Position numbers and translations under genes: made by a program
Notes under the pieces: generated by a model
The model's database searches: none
What the model was told of the DNA's origin: nothing
The model's input: only the letters and a program-made list of their open reading frames with translations
Assembly: GCA_947631235.1 (NCBI GenBank)
Contig: CANRKO010000001.1
Coordinates: 1-64,000, forward strand
DNA length: 64,000 nt
Reading direction: 5' to 3'
From: an uncultured Clostridia bacterium
Lineage (GTDB): Bacteria > Bacillota > Clostridia > UBA1381
Shown: piece after piece, positions 9,434 through 18,595 of the stretch
How positions within the stretch are numbered: position 1 is the stretch's first letter
Layout of the letters: every line of letters starts with the position of its first letter

Positions 9434-10056
9434 TGAAAAGATTTTTAAAAGCTGTCGGCGCGCTCGCGCTCGCGGTGGTACTTGCCTTCGGCGGTTTTTA
9501 TGCCGGTCAAAGATATTCGGAAAGAAAGAACGGTGAGATTGGTTCGGCAAGCCCGAAACAGACTGTGACGCTGCCGCCCGAAACAACCCCCGACGAAGAC
9601 GTTCCTCCCGTGGAGGTCGCTCCGCCCGACGACGTGGAGGGTGCAGCCGAAAGAACCATATCAAAGCTTAACGTGTCGGCGGTCAGCGAGGGTGTGTGGA
9701 CAAAGGTCGCAAGCAATACTCTGCCCGAGGATAGCGGCACGCTCACGCTGTACACGTCAGCCGAAAAGGACAGCGAGGGCTTTTTGTGGGACGACAGCCA
9801 GAAATGGGTCGTTGAAATCGACGACGGCGCGGGCGGATTTTACACGCTTTACGACCAGCTTGTCTCGAACGGCATGGTTTACTGCGACGCGTCTGTACGC
9901 GCAAGCGGCGACGTGATAGTGACCGTTTACGCCTCGTCCGGCGCGGGAACGGTCGTTACGCAGTACACAAAATCCGACGACGGTTATATTGAAAGAACGG
10001 TATATAATTCCGGCTCTGTGAACAGAATATTTACGAGTATGCCGGATTACAGATAA
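9433..10056 (+). CDS. Membrane-anchored protein of unknown function
   Basis: Not assigned to a family. The 207 residues start with a basic N-terminus and one hydrophobic segment (about 8-24) that could be an uncleaved anchor or a signal peptide. No lipobox cysteine follows. A proline-, glutamate- and threonine-rich linker (about 40-72) comes next, then a soluble region with alternating beta-like stretches (about 75-207) on the outer side. Its ATG overlaps the yigZ stop codon (TAATG), and GGAGG lies before it within yigZ. The operon context gives no specific role. Confidence 0.75.
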   Translation: MKRFLKAVGALALAVVLAFGGFYAGQRYSERKNGEIGSASPKQTVTLPPETTPDEDVPPVEVAPPDDVEGAAERTISKLNVSAVSEGVWTKVASNTLPEDSGTLTLYTSAEKDSEGFLWDDSQKWVVEIDDGAGGFYTLYDQLVSNGMVYCDASVRASGDVIVTVYASSGAGTVVTQYTKSDDGYIERTVYNSGSVNRIFTSMPDYR

Positions 10057-10075
10057 ATTTCAGGAGGTAGGGAAA

Positions 10076-10393
10076 ATGGAAATCAATCTTACAAGCTCAA
10101 CATACGACGGTGAGGTATTGAAGGCGGACAAGCCCGTACTGGTGGATTTCTGGGCGCCGTGGTGCGGACCGTGCAGAATGGTCGGGCCCGTCATATCGGA
10201 GATAGCCGAGGAATACGACGGCAGAGTAAAGGTCTGCAAGGTCAACGTTGACGAGTGCGGCGACATAGCGGCAATGAACGCGGTTGTATCGATCCCGACC
10301 GTCATTATCTTCGTTGACGGTAAGGTGAATAAAAAAATAATAGGCGCTCACGCCATAGAGGATTACGAGGATGCCCTCGACGCTCTCGTGTAA
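10076..10393 (+). CDS. trxA: Thioredoxin
   Basis: Small dithiol-disulfide oxidoreductase of the cytoplasm that reduces protein disulfides. The active site WAPWCGPC places the redox cysteines at 30 and 33, and the cis-proline motif SIPT follows near residue 72. The protein is 105 residues long, the usual size. AGGAGGTAGGG precedes the ATG. It is the last gene of the hflX operon, and a strong terminator follows at once. No thioredoxin reductase gene is visible in the window. Confidence 0.95.
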   Translation: MEINLTSSTYDGEVLKADKPVLVDFWAPWCGPCRMVGPVISEIAEEYDGRVKVCKVNVDECGDIAAMNAVVSIPTVIIFVDGKVNKKIIGAHAIEDYEDALDALV

Positions 10394-10399
10394 AAAAGT

Positions 10400-10425
10400 A
10401 AGGCTCTCGTTTCGAGAGCCTTTTT
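10400..10425. terminator. Terminator shared by trxA and hisA
   Basis: A 10-bp stem (aaggctctcg / cgagagcctt) with a ttt loop is followed by T residues on the plus strand and preceded by an A-run. The two convergent genes can both end here. Confidence 0.85.
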
Positions 10426-10441
10426 GTGTGCGAATATATTT

Positions 10442-11155
10442 TTATTTAAGCGCCTTGACCGCCTCGGCGAGATCTACGCGCCCGGTGTACAACGCTTTTC
10501 CGACTATCACGCCCTCAACGCCCGTGTCTTTGAGCGAGAGTATATCGTCGAGCGAGCCGACGCCGCCCGACGCTATAATATCGGCGTTCACCGCCGCAGC
10601 CATTTCACGCATCGCCGCGACGTTCGGACCCGAAAGCGTGCCGTCGGTCGCGATGTCGGTGTACACGATCGTCTTAACGCCGAGCGACACCATTTTTTTT
10701 GCAAACTCAACAGCCGTAAAATCGCTCGTCTTTTCCCAGCCCTCGACCGCGACCATGCCGTCTTTCGCGTCAATTCCAATCACGATTTTGTCGCCGTATT
10801 TGCCCGTGGCTCTTTTTACAAATTCGCTGTCGCTCACCGCCTTAGTGCCGATTATGACGCGGCTTATGCCGCACACAAGCTTAGTCTCTATATCCTCGGT
10901 TGTGCGTATACCGCCGCCGGTCTGCACCGGCACGCTCACGCTTTCGCATATTTCGCGTATTTTGTCGGCGTTCACGCCGTGACCTTTCAGTGCGCCGTCG
11001 AGGTCTACGACGTGTATGTATTCGCCGCCCAGACGCTCCCACTTTTTCGCCATGTCGGCGGGACTGTCGCCGTAAACCGTCACGTCGTCGAACCGCCCCT
11101 TGTACAGCCTTACGCACTTTCCGTCCTTAATATCAATCGCGGGGTATATTCTCAT
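10442..11155 (-). CDS. hisA: ProFAR isomerase (histidine biosynthesis)
   Basis: Isomerises ProFAR to PRFAR, the fourth step of histidine synthesis. The 237-residue TIM barrel has the catalytic aspartate in AIDIKDG (Asp8) and the second one in VYTDIATDG, plus phosphate-binding glycine motifs GGGIR and SGGVGS in its two halves. GAGGAG precedes the ATG. It reads in the same direction as hisZ-hisG but is separated from them by an unrelated secreted protein gene. The remaining his genes are not in the window. Confidence 0.93.
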   Translation of the reverse strand: MRIYPAIDIKDGKCVRLYKGRFDDVTVYGDSPADMAKKWERLGGEYIHVVDLDGALKGHGVNADKIREICESVSVPVQTGGGIRTTEDIETKLVCGISRVIIGTKAVSDSEFVKRATGKYGDKIVIGIDAKDGMVAVEGWEKTSDFTAVEFAKKMVSLGVKTIVYTDIATDGTLSGPNVAAMREMAAAVNADIIASGGVGSLDDILSLKDTGVEGVIVGKALYTGRVDLAEAVKALK

Positions 11156-11174
11156 GTCATTTCTCCTCTTTCTT

Positions 11175-12791
11175 TTATCTTATACGACCGTACAGTCGTA
11201 CGGGATCGTCCGTCTCCGGCGGCTTATCCGCGCCGGTCATCGGCATTGAAGCTTTGTCTCCGAAAGCCCATAACGAGCCGTCGGAGCATATCGCAACTCC
11301 GCCATTTTCGCCGCAGGCGAAACTTGTAACGCCGTAAAGAATTGGCTTGTCAATAAACTCGCTGTCCTCGGTGTAGCGTCCTTGTACATAAAGTGTTCCG
11401 TCGTTTTTCAGCATAGCTACGAACAGACTGCCCATACCAACGTCCGCGCAGTCCTCGCCTATAATTTCCTTTGAAGAATTATATGCGCATCCGTCTGACA
11501 AATAAACAAAATCGCCGCCGTTCGTATCTGCTTTTACCGCACTGTCGATTTCTTCAAGCGTTTCGCCGTTATAACGGTACAGAATACCGCTGTCGGTTAT
11601 GAGCATCAACTCACTGTGTTCGGTATGCGAACCCGAAATGAAATTAACATCTCTTGCAATAACCGTTGCATTTTCGCCGTTTTTAACCGCGTCCCCGATT
11701 TCACATAACCGTCCGTCCTCAAACAGACAGTATTTTCCGCCGAGTTGTTTAACGCGTTCCAGCACGCGCTCGTCTCGGCTGCCGTCGTGGTATATGTACG
11801 AAATAATGTGATGTTCTGCCGTACTGCGGCTGTCAATATGACCTGTTTTATATATTATACCGTCCTGCGCGAGAATATAATCATCGGTGTAGTCCTTTAT
11901 ATTAACCCTGACGAGTGACGGGCGGCAGCAATACATGCTTATGCTTGTATACACGTCCCAAGGGTAATCGCCGAACACCCATTCGTCCGGCTGCTTCCAG
12001 TAATATAGATTATTATTCTCGTCCAATACGGCATTTTCTTCAAGCGCTGTCTTGAATATAATTCCCTCAGTCCGCTCACCGCAGTAAACATCGGTATAAG
12101 TTTTTTGGAGTTTGTCGTAATCGTAATCGAAACCGTTTACATACATTCCATAAACAAACGCGTTGTCGAGCCATCCGTCCATATAAAGTCCGTTCGTATC
12201 GGAAAATGATATGGCGTTCGGGCGGTACGGCTGCTCCGAACCTTCCCAATCGTAATAATAGATAGGATAAAGCAAACGAACCTGACATACGTACGGCTCG
12301 TTGTTTTCATCATACCTCGAAACTGTCACAAGCCTTTTCTGCTCGTCGAAGGTGACACGGGCATAAGGAGAAAGGTCGCTTATTTTTATCAGCATCAGAC
12401 CGTTAAGTGATTTCGCATCTGCTATCTCGCCCGCAACATACGTCCGAATATCGGTATCGTACACATCGTATACGTGCTCTCCGACGCGGACATTACGCTT
12501 TAGACGGTTTATATCGTCAATATCAAGCAGCGTTTTTGCAGTTTCGCCGACATTTGATGTTATTGAAAGAGTCAGTGCAGTCTCGTTCCACGTGACGTTA
12601 AAGCCGTAGCTACGGAGTTCCTCCGCAGTTACGTACATATAGCCGTCTATGTTGTATGCCTTTATCGGAGCACTGTCGATAAGGCAGCCGATGTCCGTAG
12701 AGACGACCTCGCCGATTATTCCGTCGGCACCCGCCGCCCCACTGAAAACCGACAGCGATACAAATATAAGCAAAATCAATAGCTTTTTCAT
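11175..12791 (-). CDS. Secreted protein, CuAO-N-like stalk plus RCC1-like repeats
   Basis: The 538-residue protein begins with a clear signal peptide (about 1-23). A copper-amine-oxidase-N-like stalk domain follows (about 35-125, with IDGYMYVTAEELRSYGF then TLSITSN). The rest looks like a beta-propeller of RCC1/WG type: short repeats such as GILYRYNGETLEEID and GSLWAFGD, rich in aromatic residues and glycine. It is probably a cell-surface binding protein. It sits between hisG and hisA in the same direction with short gaps, which is unexpected for a surface protein. GGGGGC precedes the ATG. No catalytic motif is recognised. Confidence 0.75.
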   Translation of the reverse strand: MKKLLILLIFVSLSVFSGAAGADGIIGEVVSTDIGCLIDSAPIKAYNIDGYMYVTAEELRSYGFNVTWNETALTLSITSNVGETAKTLLDIDDINRLKRNVRVGEHVYDVYDTDIRTYVAGEIADAKSLNGLMLIKISDLSPYARVTFDEQKRLVTVSRYDENNEPYVCQVRLLYPIYYYDWEGSEQPYRPNAISFSDTNGLYMDGWLDNAFVYGMYVNGFDYDYDKLQKTYTDVYCGERTEGIIFKTALEENAVLDENNNLYYWKQPDEWVFGDYPWDVYTSISMYCCRPSLVRVNIKDYTDDYILAQDGIIYKTGHIDSRSTAEHHIISYIYHDGSRDERVLERVKQLGGKYCLFEDGRLCEIGDAVKNGENATVIARDVNFISGSHTEHSELMLITDSGILYRYNGETLEEIDSAVKADTNGGDFVYLSDGCAYNSSKEIIGEDCADVGMGSLFVAMLKNDGTLYVQGRYTEDSEFIDKPILYGVTSFACGENGGVAICSDGSLWAFGDKASMPMTGADKPPETDDPVRLYGRIR

Positions 12792-12840
12792 TATCTTGCC
12801 CCCGTTAATGTACCTATGCGTAAGTCCCCCTTGAAGGAAA

Positions 12841-13479
12841 TCATTCCTCAGTCATGGTGCTGAACCTGTTTACAATATCCATGATACGTTCGCGTTCCAT
12901 TTTCATGCTGACCTTGTTCACGACGAAACGCGCGCTCAAAGGCACAACGTCCTCCAGGACTTCGAGACCGTTTTCTTTAAGCGTTTTGCCCGTTTCCACG
13001 ATGTCTACGATAACGTCGCTAAGTCCCACGAGCGGCGCGAGTTCGACCGAGCCGTTCAGCTTTATAAGTTCTATCGTCTGACCGCAGTCCTCCTGAAAAT
13101 ATTTCGCCGCGATATGCGGGTACTTGGACGCGACGCGCAGATTAGGCATGGAGTGCAGCTTGCCCTTAAGCTCGACAGGCCCGCACACCGCCATCTTGCA
13201 CTTGCCGAAACCCAAATCGACCATTTCGTACAGATTTCTGCTGTCCTCAAGGAGCGTGTCTTTGCCGACGATACCGATGTCAGCCGCGCCGTACTCGACG
13301 TACGTCGCAACATCGGTGGCTTTGACGAGAATGAATTTCATCTTGTTTTTCTCGTCGGTAAAAATCAGCTTTCTCGTTTTTTCCTTCATTTCGGAGCAGT
13401 CCATGCCTATGGAAATGAACATCTCCATCGCAAGCTCCGCCAATCTGCCCTTCGCGAGAGCAACCGTTAAATATCTCAC
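12841..13479 (-). CDS. hisG: ATP phosphoribosyltransferase, short form
   Basis: Catalyses the first step of histidine synthesis: joining ATP and PRPP to give phosphoribosyl-ATP. At 212 residues it is the short HisG type that lacks the C-terminal regulatory domain and needs HisZ, whose gene is directly upstream. Recognisable parts are the N-terminal VALAKGRL and the PRPP-binding region near [13 protein letters not shown]. The start codon is GTG at 13479, with AAGGAG placed inside the end of hisZ, so the two are coupled. Confidence 0.93.
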   Translation of the reverse strand: MRYLTVALAKGRLAELAMEMFISIGMDCSEMKEKTRKLIFTDEKNKMKFILVKATDVATYVEYGAADIGIVGKDTLLEDSRNLYEMVDLGFGKCKMAVCGPVELKGKLHSMPNLRVASKYPHIAAKYFQEDCGQTIELIKLNGSVELAPLVGLSDVIVDIVETGKTLKENGLEVLEDVVPLSARFVVNKVSMKMERERIMDIVNRFSTMTEE

Positions 13480-13481
13480 TG

Positions 13482-14471
13482 TTATATCTCCTTACTTGTT
13501 ATTACCGACATCAGCCTGTTTACGCCTATTGCCGCGCCGACCGCGCCGCGCGGCGCGCCGAACTGCCCCATAAGATTGTCGTACCTGCCGCCCGCGCATA
13601 TCGGGAACGCCACGCCGTGCGTGTAGCACTTGAAAATGGAGCCGGTGTAGTAATTTATGCTTTCGAGCATACCGAGGTCTATCGAAACGTACTTTTCATA
13701 TCCCTTTTCGCAGAGAATGTCGTAAATCCGCTTTATATTGTCGAGCGCAAGCTTTGACGCCTCGTTAAGACCGTCAACATACGCCTTTTCGAGCACCTCT
13801 CCGCCGCCGAACAGGTAGGGGAGGTCGATCATCAGCTTTTTAACTCCGTCCTCAATGTGGAGCTTGTCGGTTATAGCCTTAATGCCGACGCTGTCCTTCG
13901 AGTCGATACGCTCACGGAGCCGTTCCGTTTCGTCCTCATCGAGACACGCCTGCTCTTTAAGACCGTTGAAGAACGCTATCTGACCTATCTCCATCGAAAA
14001 ATCATTTATACCGACCGCCTTTACCGCGTCCATGGCGGCGGCAATGACCTCCGCGTCGCTTTCGGGCGAGTACGAGCCTATAAGCTCGATACCGCCTTGC
14101 GTAAACTCACGCTGCCGCGCCCCCTGCGTCTGCTCCACGCGGAACACGCTGCCGCAGTACATATACCGCTGCGGGTACGGCTTGTCCGACATTTTCGTGG
14201 ATGCCATACGCGCTATCGAGGTCGTGAAGTCGGGGCGCAGCACGAGTATGCGCCCTTGCTCGTCAAAGAACTTGAACATATTCTCCTGCGAAAGCTGACC
14301 GCCCGCGCCGGCGTAGCAGTCATAATACTCAAACGTCGGCGTTTGTACCTCGCCGTAGCCCTTCGCGGCGAACGCGGCTTTGATTTTATTCTCGATACCG
14401 TTCTTCACCGCGCACTCGTCCGCGAGTATATCGTTCACGCCGTTGGGCGTATGTAATTTCCAGTTAGACAT
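13482..14471 (-). CDS. hisZ: ATP phosphoribosyltransferase regulatory subunit
   Basis: HisRS-like paralogue without aminoacylation activity that forms an octamer with short HisG and mediates histidine feedback. It has class II synthetase-like features (TPNGVNDIL near 8, [10 protein letters not shown] near 80, QGGIELIG) but no anticodon-binding domain. The 329-residue length and the adjoining short hisG separate it from true HisS. It is the first gene of the his unit and is preceded by a consensus promoter. Confidence 0.92.
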   Translation of the reverse strand: MSNWKLHTPNGVNDILADECAVKNGIENKIKAAFAAKGYGEVQTPTFEYYDCYAGAGGQLSQENMFKFFDEQGRILVLRPDFTTSIARMASTKMSDKPYPQRYMYCGSVFRVEQTQGARQREFTQGGIELIGSYSPESDAEVIAAAMDAVKAVGINDFSMEIGQIAFFNGLKEQACLDEDETERLRERIDSKDSVGIKAITDKLHIEDGVKKLMIDLPYLFGGGEVLEKAYVDGLNEASKLALDNIKRIYDILCEKGYEKYVSIDLGMLESINYYTGSIFKCYTHGVAFPICAGGRYDNLMGQFGAPRGAVGAAIGVNRLMSVITSKEI

Positions 14472-14517
14472 AAAAATAATCCTTTCGTAACTTTATCATG
14501 CTAAAGCGCTAAAGCCT

Positions 14518-14546
14518 ATTATACACATGATGTTTAAATTTGTCAA
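14518..14546 (-). promoter_or_regulatory. Promoter of hisZ-hisG with a tandem octamer in the leader
   Basis: On the minus strand TTGACA (14541-14546), 17 bases and TATAAT (14518-14523). Immediately downstream, at 14500-14515, the octamer gctaaagc is repeated twice in tandem, a possible operator. Confidence 0.8.
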
Positions 14547-14591
14547 GGGTATTTTAGCATAAATTTTCTGTCCGCGCAACCGTTTCGCAAT

Positions 14592-14644
14592 AAAAAACGG
14601 AACTGCCCCGTTAAAACGTGCGTTTAACGAAACAGCTCCCGTTT
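14592..14644 (-). terminator. Terminator of the mazF operon
   Basis: A long imperfect hairpin with G-U pairs ends in a run of T on the minus strand. It lies 36 bases past the mazF stop codon. Confidence 0.75.
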
Positions 14645-14679
14645 ACTTTAAAGCTATGTAGACGTTGCTACATTTATAT

Positions 14680-15030
14680 TCATATTCCGATAAGCCCGAA
14701 ACTAATTTGCAGCGCGTCGTTCACGCTGCCCATTACGCTGCCGTCCAGATAGCCTATTTTCTCGCGTAATCTTCTCTTGTCGATGGTTCTTATCTGCTCC
14801 AGTAATATAACAGAATCCTTGTTAAGTCCGTATTCTCTCGCTGTAAGCTCTATATGAGTGGGCATTTTAGCCTTGTTGATACGGCTCGTAATCGCCGCGG
14901 CGATCACGGTGGGAGAGTATTTGTTGCCGACGTCGTTCTGAATTATGAGCACGGGGCGCACGCCGCCCTGCTCGCTGCCGACAACCGGACTTAAATCGGC
15001 ATAATAAATGTCTCCTCGTTTCACAATCAC
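14680..15030 (-). CDS. mazF: MazF/NdoA (EndoA) endoribonuclease toxin
   Basis: Sequence-specific mRNA interferase of the MazF/PemK family. The protein begins MIVKRGD-like and contains [25 protein letters not shown] and [16 protein letters not shown]. This follows Bacillus NdoA closely in wording and in length (116 residues). I choose the GTG at 15030 rather than the upstream ATG at 15054. GGAG lies 8 bases before that GTG, and the N-terminus then matches the family. It is preceded by a short antitoxin-like gene and alr, the usual Firmicute order. Confidence 0.93.
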   Translation of the reverse strand: MIVKRGDIYYADLSPVVGSEQGGVRPVLIIQNDVGNKYSPTVIAAAITSRINKAKMPTHIELTAREYGLNKDSVILLEQIRTIDKRRLREKIGYLDGSVMGSVNDALQISFGLIGI

Positions 15031-15043
15031 TTTAATCACTCCG

Positions 15044-15199
15044 TCAGTTTTCAAGTTTTTCCTCGGCGGCGGAAAGAGCCTCGTTATCGGCCGTTACACA
15101 TTCCTCGGCGATTTCGATGTTTATATCCGCCATATCCTTATAACCTTTTTCGAGGAGCTTTAAAAGCTCCTGCTTTTCCTTGTTTTTTATCTGTGACAA
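15044..15199 (-). CDS. Truncated MazE/NdoAI-type antitoxin lacking the RHH domain
   Basis: A 51-residue reading frame that starts with TTG. A second in-frame TTG lies three codons upstream, and the run aaggggg sits before both. Its middle, [16 protein letters not shown], resembles the C-terminal toxin-binding segment of Bacillus NdoAI (RRGYMEMAKINLNISSE, from memory). It is acidic towards the end, like antitoxins that lie in the MazF groove. The N-terminal ribbon-helix-helix DNA-binding domain of NdoAI is absent. An in-frame TAA lies just upstream, and only 60 bases separate this frame from alr, too few to encode it. It probably neutralises MazF but cannot repress the operon by the usual means. 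Confidence 0.75.
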   Translation of the reverse strand: MSQIKNKEKQELLKLLEKGYKDMADINIEIAEECVTADNEALSAAEEKLEN

Positions 15200-15259
15200 A
15201 GCAACCAAGCCCCCTTAAACCTTTTCACCGTTTGCGTGTAACCGCGGCATGAGCCGCAA

Positions 15260-16417
15260 TCACATAAGGTAGTTCAGCACCTTCACCGCCTTTCCGTTTT
15301 TCGTGTAAATTCTCGGAATTCGCTTGCCGATTACGCACGCTACCTCGTAGTTAATCGTGTCGAGCCATTTCGCAAGGTCGTCGATTGTGACGCCCTCGCG
15401 TCCGAATATGATTACCTCGTCACCTCTGTCTGTATTATTTACATTTGTGACGTCAATCATACATTGATCCATGCAAATTCTTCCGATAATCGGCACTTTT
15501 ACGCCGTTTACAAGCATTTTGCCCTCTTTGGCGAGCCGTCTTAAATACCCGTCGGCGTAGCCAATCGGCACGGTGGCGATTTTAGTAACGCCGTTCGTGA
15601 TATACTCCCTGCCGTAGCTTACGCCTCTGCCCGCCTCGACCTCCTTTACGTGAGTTATAGTCGATTTGAGCGTCATGGCCGGGATAAGGTCGAGACGCGA
15701 CTTATCCACCTCGTCCGACGGGTACATGCCGTACAGTATAACGCCGGGGCGCACCATGTCGAGGTGCATTTCGGGGTACATCATAATGCCCGCGCTGTTG
15801 CAAATGTGCTTTATGGGAATGTTAAGCCCCTTGCTTTCGAGCCTTCTGCACACATCCGTGAAACGGTCGAACTGCAGATGCGTGTAAGACGCGTCATACT
15901 CGTCCGACGCGGCGAAGTGCGAAAAAATACCCTCGATTTCTATATACGGAAGGCGCGAGATTTTTATAATCTCGTCGGCTATTTCCTCGTTGTTGTCGCC
16001 GGCAAGATAGCCTATGCGGCTCATGCCGGTGTCGATTTTGATATGGATTTTCGTCACCTTTTCCTTGCGCTCCGCCTCGTACGAAAGAGCCTTCGCGAAC
16101 TCGTAGGTGAACACGCTCGGGGTGATGTCGAAGTTTATGAGATCCTCTATGCTGTCATTGCCGCTTGCGCCGAGAATAAGAATGGGAACGGTCACGCCGC
16201 GGCTGCGGAGCTGCTTACCCTCCTGCAGCACGGCAACGGCAAGTCTGTCCGCGCCGTTTTCGAGAAGGGTACGCGTGACCTCCAAAAATCCGTGTCCGTA
16301 CGCGTCGGCTTTAACGACCGCCATAATCTGCGACGAAGGATTTGTAATTTTTCTTATTTCTCTCATATTGTGGGCGATAGCGTCCAAATCAACCTCAGCC
16401 CATGTTCTTTTATCCAT
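15260..16417 (-). CDS. alr: Alanine racemase
   Basis: Pyridoxal-phosphate enzyme that interconverts L- and D-alanine for peptidoglycan. The PLP lysine is Lys36 in VVKADAYGHG. The catalytic tyrosine lies in the GVSYGREY segment of the C-terminal beta domain, and the RICMDQCMID motif follows. The 385 residues form the usual TIM barrel plus C-terminal domain. AAAGGACGG precedes the ATG. It stands between the NAD(P)HX repair gene and the mazF pair, as in many Clostridia and Bacilli. Confidence 0.95.
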   Translation of the reverse strand: MDKRTWAEVDLDAIAHNMREIRKITNPSSQIMAVVKADAYGHGFLEVTRTLLENGADRLAVAVLQEGKQLRSRGVTVPILILGASGNDSIEDLINFDITPSVFTYEFAKALSYEAERKEKVTKIHIKIDTGMSRIGYLAGDNNEEIADEIIKISRLPYIEIEGIFSHFAASDEYDASYTHLQFDRFTDVCRRLESKGLNIPIKHICNSAGIMMYPEMHLDMVRPGVILYGMYPSDEVDKSRLDLIPAMTLKSTITHVKEVEAGRGVSYGREYITNGVTKIATVPIGYADGYLRRLAKEGKMLVNGVKVPIIGRICMDQCMIDVTNVNNTDRGDEVIIFGREGVTIDDLAKWLDTINYEVACVIGKRIPRIYTKNGKAVKVLNYLM

Positions 16418-16467
16418 ATCAAAAAGCCGTCCTTTCGGTGCTCGTATCTATTTTAGCACAACACAAT

Positions 16468-18009
16468 TCAGTTTTCCACAAGTAATATTTTCAAAGCGTC
16501 GGAAATATTTTCCATTACTTTTGTTGCCGTGACACTTTCAATTCCATATTTTTCCATTGAAATATCGCCCGCAAAACCGTGAACGTACACGGCGATTGCG
16601 GCGGCTGTCGTTTCGTTTATGCCGCGTGCCGCGAGCGAGGCGGTAATTCCCGCGAGCACGTCGCCCGTGCCGCCGGTCGCGAGACCTGAGTTGCCTGTAA
16701 TATTAATATATTGTTCACCGTCCGGAGCTGTTACAACGGTGTGGTGACCCTTGAGTATGACCGTCGCGCCGTACTCCTCCGCGAACTCCCGTGAAACGGT
16801 GAGCCTGTTTTCTTCTATGTAATCCTTGTCAAGACCCGTGAGCCGAGACATTTCGACGGCGTGAGGGGTGAAGATGAGGGGACATTGGCAGTCCTTTACC
16901 GCGTCCATTTCCTCGGCGGCGGCGTTTATGCCGTCCGCGTCTATTATAACGGGTATATTGGAATTTTTTAACACCTCGCAAAGCACAATACGCGCGTCGC
17001 GGCTGCGTCCGAGACCCGGACCTATAAGAACCGCGTCGGCTTTTTCCATAGCCTTCAGTATTTTATCGGCTGCCGTACTCGAAATGTGACCGCCTATGCT
17101 GTCAAGGGGCAGCGTCATAACCTCGGTCGTCTTGCTCTCCATAGCCGCGCTTATGCAGTCGGGAACAGCGAGCGTGACAAGACCGCCGCCCGATTCGACC
17201 GCCGACCGTGACGATAGGTAAGCCGCGCCCGACAGCCCCTCGCTGCCCGCTATCACAAGCAGCTTGCCGTAGTCGCCCTTTTGGGAGTTATTCTCGCGTT
17301 TCGGGAAATTCTTCCTTACAAATTCCACGTCCGTGACGGTCGCGGCAGTATTACATTCTTCTATAATATAGTCGGGTATGGAAATATCCGCGACGACCGT
17401 TTCGCCTATGTAATCGGCGGCGGGGAACAGGAGCATACCAATCTTGTACGCCGCGAACGTGACGGTCTTGTGTGCGTTCACGCATATGCCGCACACCTCG
17501 CCGCTGTCGCTGTTAATACCGCTCGGCACGTCTACCGACAGCGTATAGGAGCTGTTTTCGTTTATCTCGTTTATCACGTCGTAACCGACGCCCGTGACCG
17601 AGCCGCGTATGCCCGTGCCGTATATCGCGTCAACGATAATGTCGTTCGCGCGGATGATGTATTTTAAATTGTCGGTATCGGATATAACGTCGGTGTTAAT
17701 ATCCATTTTATTTATGATGTCGAAATTTATTTTCGCGTCGCCGGAAAACTCGCTGCCGCACACGAGAAAAACGGACACGTCCGCGCCCTCGGCATACAGG
17801 TGGCGCGCTATCGCGAAACCGTCGCCGCCGTTGTTGCCCTTGCCGCAGAAAATCGCGACGCGCTTGCCTTTAAGACAGCCGAAATCCTTTTTAAGCTCAT
17901 TAACGCACGCAATCGCGGCGTTTTCCATAAGCACGATACTCGGCACGCCGCCCTTTTCCGTCGCGGCGCGGTCTATGTCGCGCATCTCCTGCGCGTAGCA
18001 CGCTTTCAT
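16468..18009 (-). CDS. nnr: Bifunctional NAD(P)HX epimerase/dehydratase
   Basis: Repairs hydrated NAD(P)H. The N-terminal YjeF-N domain (about 1-215) epimerises NAD(P)HX; GKGNNGGDGFAIARHL near 55 binds phosphate. The C-terminal ribokinase-like domain (about 225-513) dehydrates S-NAD(P)HX with ADP, and shows LIGPGLGRS and the catalytic-loop motif GNSGLATGGTGDVLAG. The ATG at 18009 follows GGGGTGA at good spacing; the upstream GTG at 18018 overlaps that site. It yields 513 residues, normal for the fused form. Confidence 0.93.
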   Translation of the reverse strand: MKACYAQEMRDIDRAATEKGGVPSIVLMENAAIACVNELKKDFGCLKGKRVAIFCGKGNNGGDGFAIARHLYAEGADVSVFLVCGSEFSGDAKINFDIINKMDINTDVISDTDNLKYIIRANDIIVDAIYGTGIRGSVTGVGYDVINEINENSSYTLSVDVPSGINSDSGEVCGICVNAHKTVTFAAYKIGMLLFPAADYIGETVVADISIPDYIIEECNTAATVTDVEFVRKNFPKRENNSQKGDYGKLLVIAGSEGLSGAAYLSSRSAVESGGGLVTLAVPDCISAAMESKTTEVMTLPLDSIGGHISSTAADKILKAMEKADAVLIGPGLGRSRDARIVLCEVLKNSNIPVIIDADGINAAAEEMDAVKDCQCPLIFTPHAVEMSRLTGLDKDYIEENRLTVSREFAEEYGATVILKGHHTVVTAPDGEQYINITGNSGLATGGTGDVLAGITASLAARGINETTAAAIAVYVHGFAGDISMEKYGIESVTATKVMENISDALKILLVEN

Positions 18010-18033
18010 AAAAATCACCCCGTATACGCTTTA

Positions 18034-18591
18034 TTAAGCAATAAAAATATTTCTCGGATTGTACTTTTTCGCCGTTTCAATCATCTTGCTCGTCGGCTGG
18101 AACAGAACCCTTATGCGCGAGCCGTTTTCGGTGTAATCGACGTAATACACGTTTCCCATAGCCGGATTGCCTATCGCGTCGTACACCTTTTCGGGCTTGA
18201 CGTTTTTGTAGTCGGCGTTGTGCATATTGTCGTCAACCGACGCGCAAATCGTAATATCCTTAAAATCAAAGCTTACAAACGACTTGCGTCCCTTTTTCGC
18301 GAGTACCTTGTCTATGTCGAGCGAGCTGTTTGTGAGAATGTACTCGTACTCGATGTTAAGCATATTGTTTACAAGGTACACGCCGTACCACGCGCCCAGA
18401 ATAAGCAGCGGCCCGAACGTGAACACCATCTGTCTTGCCGCCGGACCGACGATCGCGCCGAGTACCAGCGTAAGGTAAATAAGAATAAGCGTTAGAACCG
18501 ACGCGCCCGCGATAAGCGCGACCTTTGCCGCCACCTGCTTGCCCGAGGGCTTGCGCTTTATAAGATACTCCAAATAAACATCGTCCATCAT
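18034..18591 (-). CDS. DUF6106-like membrane protein
   Basis: A conserved clostridial membrane protein of unknown role. Its N-terminal cytoplasmic stretch begins MDDVYLEYLIKRKPS. Two transmembrane helices follow (about 22-45 and 55-78), then a soluble domain of about 105 residues with the conserved-looking EYEYILTNSSLDIDKVLAKKGRK. I recognise it as DUF6106-like from memory. Its RBS (GGAGG) overlaps the end of rdgB four bases upstream, so the two are coupled. A periplasmic or cytoplasmic role cannot be told. Confidence 0.75.
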   Translation of the reverse strand: MMDDVYLEYLIKRKPSGKQVAAKVALIAGASVLTLILIYLTLVLGAIVGPAARQMVFTFGPLLILGAWYGVYLVNNMLNIEYEYILTNSSLDIDKVLAKKGRKSFVSFDFKDITICASVDDNMHNADYKNVKPEKVYDAIGNPAMGNVYYVDYTENGSRIRVLFQPTSKMIETAKKYNPRNIFIA

Positions 18592-18595
18592 AGTC

